Origin: Stenotrophomonas lacuserhaii | GTDB taxonomy: Bacteria; Pseudomonadota; Gammaproteobacteria; Xanthomonadales; Xanthomonadaceae | Assembly (NCBI RefSeq): GCF_014836545.1 | Contig: NZ_JACSQS010000013.1 | Location: forward strand, 45,268-109,267 | Reading direction: 5' to 3' | Length of the DNA stretch: 64,000 nt | In this document: positions 1 to 7,754 of the stretch, one piece after another | Layout of the letters: every line of letters begins with the position of its first letter | Numbering within the stretch: position 1 is the stretch's first letter | Position numbers and translations under genes: made by a program | Notes under the pieces: generated by a model | The model's database searches: none | The model's input: only the letters and a program-made list of their open reading frames with translations | Told to the model about the DNA's origin: nothing

Positions 1-55
1 CGTCGTAACGATGGAAGGAGTCGGTCATGGGGAAGGCAGGGGTGGCCGCAGCCAT
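1..55 (-). CDS. N-terminal fragment of a leftward gene, product not assigned
   Basis: Only the first 18 or so codons lie in the window. Two in-frame ATG codons are seen on the minus strand, at 55 and at 28. The shorter one gives a protein beginning MTDSFHRYD. This start is reminiscent of flavin-reductase-like FMN-binding proteins, but so few residues cannot support an assignment. No clear ribosome binding site precedes either ATG. Confidence 0.3.
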   Translation of the reverse strand, partial: MAAATPAFPMTDSFHRYD

Positions 56-177
56 CGGTTGGGCAGGCGCAGGCGCCTTGGAGGGTGGCGATTTTAACGC
101 CAATCGTGGCCGGGGTCAGATTCCTTTCGCCCCCGCCGGACAGAAATCCGGGCAGATTCGTGAATCAACCCTAAAGT

Positions 178-193
178 TGGCATGGAACCTGCA
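178..193 (+). promoter_or_regulatory. sigma-54 (RpoN)-type promoter candidate
   Basis: The sequence TGGCATG, four spacer bases, then CTGCA matches the -24/-12 consensus TGGCACG-N4-TTGCW at all but two positions. The GG and GC elements have the required 12-base offset. Transcription would start near position 205 and run rightward into the terminators at 287-324 and 373-406. No activator site was identified. Confidence 0.45.
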
Positions 194-204
194 GATATAT
201 CCTT

Positions 205-324
205 AGCACCCAGCGTGATCGGCGCCATTGGCGCTACGGACCGGAATTGGAACAGGGGCTGGTCCAGATGCACATTGGGGAAGCGTAGGGCCGGCAGTCG
301 GGGGACTGTCCGGCCCTGTTTTTT
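205..324 (+). ncRNA. candidate small RNA ending at an intrinsic terminator
   Basis: The interval starts about 12 bases downstream of the sigma-54-like promoter and ends at a strong hairpin with a T-run. It has no plausible reading frame with a ribosome binding site. It carries a 22-base motif (249-270) that recurs with small changes at 430-450, suggesting a modular RNA. Presence of a transcript is inferred only from promoter, terminator and repeat structure. Confidence 0.35.
287..324 (+). terminator. intrinsic terminator
   Basis: A GC-rich stem beginning AGGGCCGG pairs with CCGGCCCT and is followed by GTTTTTT at 318-324. It reads rightward and would end the candidate small RNA. Confidence 0.7.
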
Positions 325-372
325 CCGGAACACCGGAGCAAGGCCGTTTCACCTGCAACAGACGCTGAAACA

Positions 373-406
373 ACAAGGCCCCGCTTGCGCGGGGCCTTGT
401 CTTTTT
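373..406 (+). terminator. second intrinsic terminator
   Basis: A perfect 12-bp stem (373-384 with 389-400, loop TTGC) is followed by CTTTTT. It lies 50 bases after the first terminator and directly before the second copy of the 22-base motif at 430-450, so it may be a back-up stop or end a processed second RNA. Confidence 0.75.
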
Positions 407-535
407 AGGTGCCGACATCCGACAGGGCCGGAACAGGGGGGATCCAGATGTTCCTGGCGGATATCGACGTAGATCGTATGACCGGCTGCGTCGACTTTGT
501 CACTTTTGGACGCGGCGGGTCAATCCGGGCCTACT

Positions 536-561
536 TTGAACCTTCCCGGCGGAAGGTTCAA
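536..561. other. perfect 11-bp hairpin after the lipoprotein gene
   Basis: TTGAACCTTCC pairs with GGAAGGTTCAA around a CGGC loop. It lies eight bases past the stop codon of the leftward lipoprotein gene. There is no T-run on either side, so a role in termination or RNA stability is only possible. Confidence 0.4.
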
Positions 562-568
562 GAGCCGA

Positions 569-1114
569 TCACCGCTCCTGCTGTCGTTCTGTGGCGCGGT
601 TCAAATTTCGCCACGGCGAACCACTGGGACGCGGTGCCGAGGCCGGGCGTGGCGGCGGTGACGGGCGTACCTGCTGCGGCTGGGGACGGCTCATGCCCTG
701 GCCCTGCGGCGGACGCGACGGACGCGTGTTGGAATCCAGGTTGCGCCACGGCGATCCGCCGTTGTTGCCCGGCGGGCGGGTGTTCGGCGGACGCGGACGG
801 TCGGGCGGCGGACGATTGCCCGGCGGACGGTGGCCATGGTGCGGCGGACGATAATTGGGGTAGGGGCGATAGACCGGGTACCCATAGCCATAGCCGCCAC
901 CGTAATAGCCACGACCGTAGTAGCCGCTGCCGTAACCATAGGGGCTGCCGCCGTAGCCGTAGGGATAACCCGCCGGGTAACGGTATTCCGTGGACGGGGA
1001 GCCATGGTAGTACCCACTGCCGCCGCCACCACCGCCACTGCCGACATAGTCATACGTGGCGCAGCCGGACAAGGCCAGCAACAGGCCTCCGGCAATGATC
1101 AAGCGCATCTTCAT
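569..1114 (-). CDS. Gly/Tyr- and Pro-rich lipoprotein, 181 aa
   Basis: The start is placed at the ATG giving MKMRLII, because it is followed at once by a signal peptide with a lipobox ending LSGC (Cys about 18) and a G-rich stretch sits upstream of it; the frame also continues open upstream. The mature protein has three low-complexity zones: a Gly/Ser linker, a Tyr/Gly-rich part with many YG and GYG units, and a Pro/Arg/Asn-rich part. The heptapeptide GSPWRNL occurs twice near the C-terminus, each time followed by an Arg-rich segment. Such composition suggests an extended surface or periplasmic lipoprotein. No enzymatic domain is recognised and the function is unknown. It is divergent from the next gene, with about 150 bases between them for two promoters. 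Confidence 0.7.
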   Translation of the reverse strand: MKMRLIIAGGLLLALSGCATYDYVGSGGGGGGSGYYHGSPSTEYRYPAGYPYGYGGSPYGYGSGYYGRGYYGGGYGYGYPVYRPYPNYRPPHHGHRPPGNRPPPDRPRPPNTRPPGNNGGSPWRNLDSNTRPSRPPQGQGMSRPQPQQVRPSPPPRPASAPRPSGSPWRNLNRATERQQER

Positions 1115-1267
1115 GGTACGGCCCCCCAAGGGTAAGGTCTCCAGCTTAGCCTTTCGCATTGAATCGCCGATAAATTCACCCGCGCAAGCATGAATGGTTG
1201 GCAATCGGCCCGATGGGGTCCGCGACAGGCGCTGCGAGCGGGTGGGGGCATACGTTAATCTTTGCAG

Positions 1268-2230
1268 ATGAACGAGGCGCCACCACCCCCCGCCCACGCC
1301 GTACTTGAAGCCGCCGCGCGGATCGCCGCGCATGCGGCCGTGACGCCCGTGCTGCGCTCGCAGACGCTCGACGCGCTGGCCGGCGCGCAGTTGGCGTTCA
1401 AGGCCGAACACCTGCAGCGCAGCGGCGCGTTCAAGTTCCGTGGTGCCTGCAATGCGGTGTGGTCATTGCCGGCCGAGCAGGCGTCGGCCGGGGTGGTCAC
1501 CCATTCGTCCGGCAACCACGGCGCCGCGCTGGCACTGGCCGCGCTCACCCGTGGCATTGCCTGCCACGTGGTGGTGCCCGAAGGCGCGGTGGCCGCCAAG
1601 CTGGCCAACATCGCCCGCCACGGCGCCACGCTGTGGCAGTGCGCGCCGACCATCGCCGCACGCGAAGCAATGTGCGCCCAGGTCCAGGCCGATACCGGCG
1701 CCACGCTGGTCCACCCGTATACCGACGCGGCGGTGATTGCCGGGCAGGGAACTGCCGCTCTGGAACTGCTGCAGGCCGAAGGGCCCTTTGACGTGCTGGT
1801 GGTACCGGTAGGTGGCGGTGGACTCGCCGCAGGCACGGCGCTGGCGCTGCAGCAGGTGTCCCCGCAGACCCGGCTGGTACTGGCCGAACCGGTCGGCGCT
1901 GCCGATACCGCGCGCTCGTTGCAGGCCGGTGAACGTCGCATCGACTTCGTGCCCGATACCGTCTGCGACGGACTGCGTGGCACGCTCGGCGCGCCCAACT
2001 TCCAGGTGCTGCAGGCGGCGTGCACGGAGGTGATCGTGGTCGACGATGCCGCCACCGTGGCCGCCATGCGCCTGCTGTGGCAGGTGCTCAAGCAGACCGT
2101 GGAACCGTCCTCGGCGATTGCCTTCGCTGCAGTACTGGCGCAGCCGCAACGCTTCGTCGGCCTGCGCGTGGGGCTGGTGCTGTCCGGCGGCAACGTGGAC
2201 ATCGACGCCTTGCCTTGGTCGGCCGCATGA
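1268..2230 (+). CDS. threonine/serine dehydratase-like PLP enzyme (fold type II)
   Basis: This 320-residue protein has the pattern of the threonine dehydratase / serine racemase family: a PLP lysine in SGAFKFRGA (Lys about 56), the asparagine loop SSGNHG (about 80-85), a glycine-rich phosphate cup GGGGL near the middle, and a terminal SGGN. The family deaminates threonine or serine to oxoacids or racemises serine. There is no C-terminal ACT regulatory domain, which argues for a catabolic dehydratase or racemase rather than biosynthetic IlvA. An in-frame TTG lies two codons upstream; the ATG at 1268 is preferred. The stop codon overlaps the next gene's start (ATGA), so the two are co-transcribed. 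Substrate cannot be told from sequence. Confidence 0.85.
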   Translation: MNEAPPPPAHAVLEAAARIAAHAAVTPVLRSQTLDALAGAQLAFKAEHLQRSGAFKFRGACNAVWSLPAEQASAGVVTHSSGNHGAALALAALTRGIACHVVVPEGAVAAKLANIARHGATLWQCAPTIAAREAMCAQVQADTGATLVHPYTDAAVIAGQGTAALELLQAEGPFDVLVVPVGGGGLAAGTALALQQVSPQTRLVLAEPVGAADTARSLQAGERRIDFVPDTVCDGLRGTLGAPNFQVLQAACTEVIVVDDAATVAAMRLLWQVLKQTVEPSSAIAFAAVLAQPQRFVGLRVGLVLSGGNVDIDALPWSAA

Positions 2231-2832
2231 GCCGCCACCGTGTCGGCCTGCTGGGCTGGATGTGGCGCCTGTTCGTGCTGGTGGTGGTGTGGCTGCTGGG
2301 CGTGACCGGCTGGATCATGTGGATCGGCGAGCGCGACCAGGCGGCCAAGGCCGATGCGATCATCGTGCTCGGTGCCGCCGCCTATGACGCCAAGCCATCG
2401 CCGGTGTTCCAAGAGCGCATCCGCCACGGGCTTGACCTGTACGAAGCCGGCTATGCGCCGCTGCTGATCTTCACTGGCGGCTATGGCGGCAGTGGTGCGC
2501 GCTTTTCCGAATCACAGGTGGCGCGGCGCTACGCGCTGAAGCAGGGCGTGCCGGCGAAGGCGATCCTGATCGAAACGCAGTCACGCAACACCGTGCAGAA
2601 CCTGGTCGAAGCAAAGCGGCTGATGGACCAGCGCGGGCTGCACAGGGTGATCATCGTCAGCGATCCGCTGCACATGGCACGCGCGCTGCGGCTGAGCCGG
2701 GCGATGGGCATCGATGCGCTGGCCTCGTCCACGCCGAGCACGCGCTTCCGCAGCTTCCACACCAGTTGGCGCTTCCTGGCGCAGGAAATCTATTTCTTCC
2801 ACCGCGACCTGTTCGTGCAGGCCACGCGGTAG
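2227..2832 (+). CDS. YdcF/SanA-family (DUF218) membrane-anchored protein
   Basis: This 201-residue protein has one N-terminal membrane segment (about residues 8-32) followed by a DUF218 domain, seen in ADAIIVLGA, then an LLIFTGG turn, then ETQSRNTVQNLVEA and VIIVSDPLHMAR. Relatives (SanA, ElyC, YdcF) are inner-membrane proteins linked to envelope integrity and antibiotic tolerance; their biochemical activity is poorly defined. The ATG overlaps the stop of the dehydratase gene by four bases, indicating translational coupling. The stop codon is followed after nine bases by a SMAG repeat pair. Confidence 0.8.
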   Translation: MSRHRVGLLGWMWRLFVLVVVWLLGVTGWIMWIGERDQAAKADAIIVLGAAAYDAKPSPVFQERIRHGLDLYEAGYAPLLIFTGGYGGSGARFSESQVARRYALKQGVPAKAILIETQSRNTVQNLVEAKRLMDQRGLHRVIIVSDPLHMARALRLSRAMGIDALASSTPSTRFRSFHTSWRFLAQEIYFFHRDLFVQATR

Positions 2833-2840
2833 CCCGCCGT

Positions 2841-2938
2841 GGTAGCGCCGAGCCATGCTCGGCGAGCGCGGAGCGCGGCCAGTATCCGCCGGCGCATTGT
2901 CCGGACGAAGAGCCGCCGAGCATGGCTCGGCGCTACCG
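2841..2938. repeat. SMAG (REP) inverted pair, GTAGCGCCGAGC type
   Basis: Two copies of a GTAGCGCCGAGCCATGCTCGG palindrome face each other, at about 2842-2864 and 2914-2937. They lie between the convergent DUF218 gene and bioC. Confidence 0.85.
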
Positions 2939-2959
2939 CGAGCGCGGAGCGCGGCGGTT

Positions 2960-3856
2960 TCAACCCGGCCGGCGGCGGATCGGGATCGCCGACAGCGGCA
3001 CCGCCGCGATGTCCTGGCCCTGTTCGCGGATCGGCGCGCCGGCCTGTGGCGCCCATGCGTGGGCATAGATGACATCCCAGCTGCTGGGCAGCTTGCCGTC
3101 GGCGCGCCGCATCGGTTCATACGCCGCCGCGGCCGCCTTGAAACGGCCCGGCCCGGTCAGTGCGCGCCGCCGATCAAGCCGCGCGTTGGTCGCGCCCAGC
3201 GCGCGCAGTTCGGCCATCAGCGCCGGCAGATCGTCGTAGGTCAGGGTGAACAGATCGCGGTCCAGCACCGGGTCGCGGAAGCCGGCCATCATCAACGCAT
3301 CGCCGAACTGGGCGATGGGCGCGAAGCGGCTCACGTGCGGTTGCTCGTCGGCGACGTGGAAGGCTTCGGCCAGCTCGATCAGCGTCTCCGGCCCATAGGT
3401 GGAACACAGCAGCAGCCCGCCGGGTTTGAGCACGCGGCGGAAGCCGGCGAACACCGCCGGCAGGTCATCCACGTACTGCAGGCACAGATTGCTGAAGATC
3501 ACATCCACGCTGTTGTCGGCCAGCGGCAACGCCGTCGCACTGGCGCACACCCGCTGGAAGGGCTTCCACCAGCCGGCCTGGCGCTTGGCCTGGGCGAGCA
3601 TCGGTTCGGCCACGTCCAGTGCGATCACCTGCGCTTTCGGCCAGCGCTTCTTCATCAGCGCACTGGCATGCCCGGTGCCCGCACCGACATCCAGCACCAC
3701 CTCCGGCACGCGGGCTTCCAGGTACTCCAGCGATTCCATCAGGCGCTGCTGCACCTCGCGCTGCAGCGCGGCGGCGGCATCGTAGGTGGTGGCAGCGCGG
3801 GAGAATGCGCGGCGCACGTGGCGGGGATCGGGGCGGGGGTCGGTGCGCTGGTTCAT
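2960..3856 (-). CDS. bioC: BioC, malonyl-ACP O-methyltransferase
   Basis: This 298-residue class I SAM methyltransferase begins with the typical BioC N-terminus (VRRAFSRAATTYDAAAALQ) and has the SAM-binding motif LDVGAGTGHAS near residue 55. Later come ALPLADNSVDVIFSNL and LKPGGLLLCSTYGP, also typical of the family. BioC methylates malonyl-ACP to disguise it for fatty acid elongation towards pimeloyl-ACP in biotin synthesis; BioH removes the methyl group afterwards. It is the last gene of the leftward bioF-bioH-SDR-bioC operon and starts 28 bases after the SDR stop codon. Confidence 0.9.
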   Translation of the reverse strand: MNQRTDPRPDPRHVRRAFSRAATTYDAAAALQREVQQRLMESLEYLEARVPEVVLDVGAGTGHASALMKKRWPKAQVIALDVAEPMLAQAKRQAGWWKPFQRVCASATALPLADNSVDVIFSNLCLQYVDDLPAVFAGFRRVLKPGGLLLCSTYGPETLIELAEAFHVADEQPHVSRFAPIAQFGDALMMAGFRDPVLDRDLFTLTYDDLPALMAELRALGATNARLDRRRALTGPGRFKAAAAAYEPMRRADGKLPSSWDVIYAHAWAPQAGAPIREQGQDIAAVPLSAIPIRRRPG

Positions 3857-3884
3857 GCGGGTCTCGGTGGAGCAGGGTGCGGCG

Positions 3885-4667
3885 TCAGAACGTGCCCGGG
3901 TAGGCGCCGCCGTCGATGAGCAGGTTCTGTCCGGTCAGGTAGCCGGCCTGTGCACTGCACAGGAACGCGCAGGCTGCGCCGAACTCATCCGGCTGGCCAA
4001 AGCGCCCGGCGGGGATGTGGCGGCGTTTCTGCTCGGCGATGGTCTCCGCATCGGCATTCTGCTGCCTAGCCATGAAGGCGAAGTTGCCGCGCAGGCGGTC
4101 GGTGTCGAACTGGCCCGGCAGCAGATTGTTGATGGTGACATTGGCCGATACCGTGCGCCGCGCCAGCCCGGCGACGAAGCCGGTCAGCCCGGAACGCGCA
4201 CCGTTCGACAAGGCCAGGATGTCGATCGGCGCCTTCACCGACGAAGAGGTGATGTTGACGATGCGGCCGAAACCGCGCGCGATCATGCCATCCACCGTGG
4301 CGCGGATCAGGGCGATCGGCGCGAGCATGTTGGCATCCAGCGCGGCGATCCAGTCCTCGCGTTCGAACTGGCGGAAGTCACCGGCCGGTGGTCCGCCGGC
4401 GTTGGTGACCAGGATGTCCACCTGCGGACAGGCGGCCAGCGCGATGGCGCGGCCGGCTTCGGTGGTGACATCGGCGGCCACCGCAACCACCTGGCCGGCA
4501 CCGGGGAGGGCGCGCAGGGCATTGGCAGCCTGCTGCAGGGCCTGCTCGCCACGGGCGACGATGACCACGTTCACGCCCTCCGCCGCCAGCGCACGCGCGC
4601 AGCCCAGGCCGAGGCCCTTGCTTGCGCCGCACACCAAAGCCCAACGGCCGGCGATTCCCAGATCCAT
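3885..4667 (-). CDS. SDR-family protein lacking the usual catalytic Tyr/Lys
   Basis: This 260-residue Rossmann protein has the short-chain dehydrogenase layout: a nucleotide motif GASKGLGLG near residue 14, the NAG motif as TNAGGPPAG, and a C-terminal LLIDGGAYPG. At the place of the YxxxK catalytic motif it reads LSNGA, so both the tyrosine and the lysine are absent, although the preceding SSS is kept. A known BKR-like subgroup of SDRs has this same GGPP and LSN pattern and an imperfect catalytic tetrad, so this is probably a family feature and not decay. Its place between bioH and bioC suggests co-expression with biotin synthesis, but a role there is not established. Confidence 0.8.
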   Translation of the reverse strand: MDLGIAGRWALVCGASKGLGLGCARALAAEGVNVVIVARGEQALQQAANALRALPGAGQVVAVAADVTTEAGRAIALAACPQVDILVTNAGGPPAGDFRQFEREDWIAALDANMLAPIALIRATVDGMIARGFGRIVNITSSSVKAPIDILALSNGARSGLTGFVAGLARRTVSANVTINNLLPGQFDTDRLRGNFAFMARQQNADAETIAEQKRRHIPAGRFGQPDEFGAACAFLCSAQAGYLTGQNLLIDGGAYPGTF

Positions 4668-4688
4668 GTCAGTCCACCTTCTGTTGCG

Positions 4689-4746
4689 GACGGCGGTTGG
4701 CCGTCACTACTGCATTGTGGGTTGACGGCCAGCGGCCGTCACTACC
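4689..4746. repeat. SMAG pair overlapping the 3' end of bioH
   Basis: Two GTAGTGACGGCC-type palindromes in inverted order. Read on the minus strand, the first encodes residues VVTAAGRQ at the end of BioH, and the GTAG head of the second provides the TAG stop (4707-4709). Confidence 0.85.
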
Positions 4747-5507
4747 TGCGCCGTGATGAAGTGTTGCAGCTGCGCGGCAACCTCGTCGGCCTGCCCGAGG
4801 AACGGCGCATGGCCACCGTGGGCGATGGTCTGCGCCTTCGCTGCACCGGCCGGGCACACTGCGGCGGCGGCATGCGCTGCGGCCGGTGGCACCAGTCGGT
4901 CGCGGTGGCCGGGCAACCACAGGCTCGGCGTGCGCAGCGACGGCAACACACCGCGCAGGTCGGCCGACTGCAGCAGCCGCGCGCCTGCTTCCAGCACGCG
5001 CGGGGCCGGTGCACCCGCGTCCACCAGGCGCTGGCGCAGGCCACGCAGGTCGGCGCGTGCCGGGTCTGTGTTCATCAGGTCCAGTGCGAGGAAGCGATCC
5101 ACCGTGGCCGGGAAATCGTCGGCCAAGTCATTCGCGAACTGCGCGAACACCGGTGCCGGCACCGCATGCGGCCATCTTTCCTCACGCACGAAGCGTGGCG
5201 AGGAGGCCAGCATCACCAGCCCCTGCACCTGCGGCCGGGTCGCGGCGGCATGCAGCGCGAACAGGCCGCCCAGCGACCACCCGCACCACACCGCCGGCGG
5301 CGTGGCCGCGGCAATGGCAGCCACCACGGATTCGCATTCCAGCGGCGTGGCATCTTCGCGGCTGCGGCCATGTCCGGGCAGGTCCACCACGTGCAGGGTG
5401 AGCTGACCGGAAAGGCGTTCCACCAGCGGCGCAAAGACGTCGCCCTGCAGGGCCCAGCCATGGATCAGGACCAGCGCCGGGCCGCTGCCGCTGACGGCGA
5501 TATGCAT
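4707..5507 (-). CDS. bioH: BioH, pimeloyl-ACP methyl ester esterase
   Basis: This 266-residue alpha/beta hydrolase shows the nucleophile elbow GWSLGG (Ser about 78), the acid in GHRDRLVP and the histidine in HGGHAPF. The N-terminal MHIAVSGSGPALVLIHGWAL is typical of BioH, which fixes the start at 5507 although the frame stays open upstream. BioH cleaves the methyl ester of pimeloyl-ACP and ends the BioC-initiated chain. The gene starts eight bases after bioF. The last dozen codons, after FITAQ, are encoded by a SMAG repeat and the stop codon comes from a second one, so the native C-terminus has been replaced or extended by repeat sequence. The catalytic triad is untouched and the enzyme is expected to be active. 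Confidence 0.88.
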   Translation of the reverse strand: MHIAVSGSGPALVLIHGWALQGDVFAPLVERLSGQLTLHVVDLPGHGRSREDATPLECESVVAAIAAATPPAVWCGWSLGGLFALHAAATRPQVQGLVMLASSPRFVREERWPHAVPAPVFAQFANDLADDFPATVDRFLALDLMNTDPARADLRGLRQRLVDAGAPAPRVLEAGARLLQSADLRGVLPSLRTPSLWLPGHRDRLVPPAAAHAAAAVCPAGAAKAQTIAHGGHAPFLGQADEVAAQLQHFITAQVVTAAGRQPTMQ

Positions 5508-5515
5508 GCGCAGGG

Positions 5516-6730
5516 TCAGGCCAGCGCGGCGGCCGGCAGCAGCGTGCCGGCGAGCAGGCCGTCGCGTGCGCGCGCGATCGCATCCACCAGGGCCTGCACC
5601 TGCGCAGGCACGTGCAGCGCCGACAGGCTGACGCGCAGGCGCGCCGCGCCATCGCCGGTAAGGCTGGCCGGCACCGTGCCGACCCACATGCCGGCCTGCT
5701 GCAGGTTCTGCGCCAGCGCGATGGCCTGTTGATCGGTGGCGAAGGACAGCGACTGGATCGGCGTTTCGGCAGCCATCAGGCCCAGGCCGTGGCCACGCGC
5801 GGCGCGGCGGAACACGCCGACCAGTTCAACCAGTTTTTCGCGGCGCCAGTCATCGCGGCGCGCCAGCCGCATTGCTTCCAGCGATGCGGCGGTCAATGCG
5901 GGCGAGAGGGCAGGGGAATACAGATAGGGCCGCGCGGTGGCGGCCAGATGCTCCAGCAGTGCGGCGTCACCGACCACCAGCGCACCGGAGCCACCGAGTG
6001 CGGCATCCAGCGCGAATACCTGCAGCGGGACATCGGCGGTGCCCAGCCCGGCGGCCGACACGCTGCCACGGCCGCCCTCGCCGAGCACGCCGATGCCATG
6101 CGTATCGTCCACGCACAGCAGCGCCTCCTGCATGCGCGCAACCAGCGTCAACGAGCGCAGCGGCGCACTATCGCCATCGATGCAGAACACCGCATCGGTA
6201 GCCAGCATCGCCGCGCCTTCGGCGGCGTGCTTGAGCTGGCGCATCGCGCCTTCGGCATCCAGGTGCGGGTAACGGCGCAGGCGCGCACCGGCCAGCGCGG
6301 TGGCATCGAGCAGGCTGGGATGGTTGAGCTGGTCCTGCGCGCAGACATCGCCGTCTTCGCACAGCAGCACCTGCTGCACGGCCAGGTTGGCCAGGTAGGC
6401 ACTGCTGAACAACAGGGCACGCGGATGGCCCAGCCACTCAGCGGCCTCGATTTCCAGCGCCTGGTGCAGCGCATGGCGGCCACCGGCGGCTGGCGCGGCG
6501 CCGCCGTTGACGCCTTCGCGCGCGACTGCATCCTGCAGCGCATTGACCACGCCGAACTGCTGCGCCAGGCCGAGGTAGTCGCTGCCGCGGAAGCTGGTCA
6601 GCGCATGGCCATCGACCTCGACGCGGACGCCATCGCGACGGCCCACGGCCTGCACCGGCGCGCCCGAATGCAGGCTGTCCACGCTGGCGCGCAGGGTCTG
6701 GATTCGCTCGAACAGATCAGGACGGGCCAT
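5516..6730 (-). CDS. bioF: BioF homologue without the PLP lysine (probably not an active AONS)
   Basis: This 404-residue protein aligns along its length with xanthomonad 8-amino-7-oxononanoate synthase (for example [49 protein letters not shown]). However, residues conserved for catalysis are changed. The PLP motif normally read as LGKALGG is LDAALGG (residues 241-247), so the Schiff-base lysine is Ala243. The SNDYLGL motif is GSDYLGL; the SHL..GHH segment is [13 protein letters not shown] is DDTHG; and the RPPTVP loop near the C-terminus is VPASLTG. The frame is intact and the gene still heads the biotin operon. It may be non-catalytic or have a new role. The gene symbol records homology and position, not proven activity. 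No bioB, bioA or bioD lies in the window. Confidence 0.8.
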   Translation of the reverse strand: MARPDLFERIQTLRASVDSLHSGAPVQAVGRRDGVRVEVDGHALTSFRGSDYLGLAQQFGVVNALQDAVAREGVNGGAAPAAGGRHALHQALEIEAAEWLGHPRALLFSSAYLANLAVQQVLLCEDGDVCAQDQLNHPSLLDATALAGARLRRYPHLDAEGAMRQLKHAAEGAAMLATDAVFCIDGDSAPLRSLTLVARMQEALLCVDDTHGIGVLGEGGRGSVSAAGLGTADVPLQVFALDAALGGSGALVVGDAALLEHLAATARPYLYSPALSPALTAASLEAMRLARRDDWRREKLVELVGVFRRAARGHGLGLMAAETPIQSLSFATDQQAIALAQNLQQAGMWVGTVPASLTGDGAARLRVSLSALHVPAQVQALVDAIARARDGLLAGTLLPAAALA

Positions 6731-6811
6731 CGGGGCGCACTACGGATGAACGGGCCGATAGCGTAACAAACCCACCGCCAGCCGGGCCGTGAGGCCCCCC
6801 CACCGCCGGTC

Positions 6812-6902
6812 GGTAGTGACGACCGCTGGTCGTCAATGCATCCGGGTAGTGACGGCCGCTGGCCGTCAGAACCGTTCGGTGGGTGACGACCGCTGGTCGT
6901 CA
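6812..6902. repeat. three SMAG copies between bioF and comF
   Basis: Three direct GTAGTGACG or GGGTGACG palindromes in a row (about 6813-6835, 6846-6868, 6879-6902). Two are of the GACC..GGTC type and one of the GGCC..GGCC type. They occupy the region upstream of both divergent genes. Confidence 0.85.
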
Positions 6903-6968
6903 CAGGCGGGGCATAGCCCCGCTGCACTCCGCGCCCTCTCCCGATACCAGACACCCCCCACCAACCGC

Positions 6969-7673
6969 ATGCTCATCCCCACCATGCCGCTGCCCACCAC
7001 CCTCCGCACCCTCGCCAATTCCCTGCTGGGCAGCCTGCTCCCCCCGGTCTGCCAGATCTGCGCCGACCCAGGCGAACGCGGCCACGAACTCTGCGGTGCC
7101 TGCAGCCTGACCCTCCCCTGGCACAGCGACGGTTGCGCGCGCTGCGCACTTCCGTTGCACGAAGACGCGGACGAACTCTGCTTCCACTGCGAAGAATCCG
7201 CGCCACCGCTGGATGCCTGCTGGGCCAGCCTGCGCTACGAGGATCCGATATCCGGCCTGCTGATCCGCTACAAATTCCATTCCGACCTGGCCGCAGGGCG
7301 ATTGATGGCGCAGTTGATGGCCCTCAATCCACCGCCGTGGCCGCTGGCGCCACTGGTGGCCGTGCCGCTCCATCCCCGCCGCCTGCGGCAACGCGGCTAC
7401 GACCAAGCTGCAGAGTTGGCCCGCCTGATCGGCGCACCGCGCTGGAAAGGACTCCGCCGGATCCGCGCCACTGCGCCGCAGTCCGAGCGCAACGCCGATG
7501 CGCGCCGGCACAACCTGGACGGTGCCTTCGCAGTAGTGGGGGAGGTGCCGGAGGCGGTGGTGCTGGTGGACGACGTGATGACCACGGGCAGCACGCTGCA
7601 TGCGTGTGCGGAGACGTTGCGGAAAGCAGGGTGCAAAGAGGTGAACGCGTGGGTTTGTGCGCGGGTGCCGTGA
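6969..7673 (+). CDS. comF: ComF-family phosphoribosyltransferase-like protein
   Basis: This 234-residue protein has the ComF arrangement: an N-terminal zinc-ribbon with CQICADPGERGHELCGAC and CARC...CFHC pairs, then a phosphoribosyltransferase domain with the PRPP loop VVLVDDVMTTGSTL near the C-terminus, and RGYDQAAELAR before it. ComF proteins assist DNA uptake in competent bacteria by an incompletely known mechanism. An alternative ATG at 6984 (MPLPTTL) is equally plausible. It is divergent from bioF, the two being separated by SMAG repeats, and a terminator follows at 7702-7732. Confidence 0.85.
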   Translation: MLIPTMPLPTTLRTLANSLLGSLLPPVCQICADPGERGHELCGACSLTLPWHSDGCARCALPLHEDADELCFHCEESAPPLDACWASLRYEDPISGLLIRYKFHSDLAAGRLMAQLMALNPPPWPLAPLVAVPLHPRRLRQRGYDQAAELARLIGAPRWKGLRRIRATAPQSERNADARRHNLDGAFAVVGEVPEAVVLVDDVMTTGSTLHACAETLRKAGCKEVNAWVCARVP

Positions 7674-7701
7674 TGGGGCATCACTTCATGGCGCCCACGA
7701 A

Positions 7702-7732
7702 AAAGCCGACGCTGCCAGGCAGCGTCGGCTTT
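7702..7732. terminator. bidirectional intrinsic terminator
   Basis: A long GC-rich stem (AAAGCCGACGCTGCC pairing with GGCAGCGTCGGCTTT) lies between convergent comF and the PA2169-family gene. On the minus strand it is followed by a run of five T. Confidence 0.75.
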
Positions 7733-7754
7733 CAGAAAGATGCAGCGTGAGGTC

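Noticed and set aside
3786..5732. 648-codon plus-strand frame through the biotin operon
   Set aside because: It runs antisense to bioC, the SDR and bioH genes, which carry clear family motifs.
6598..6954. 118-codon minus-strand frame upstream of bioF
   Set aside because: It is made largely of SMAG repeats and overlaps bioF out of frame.
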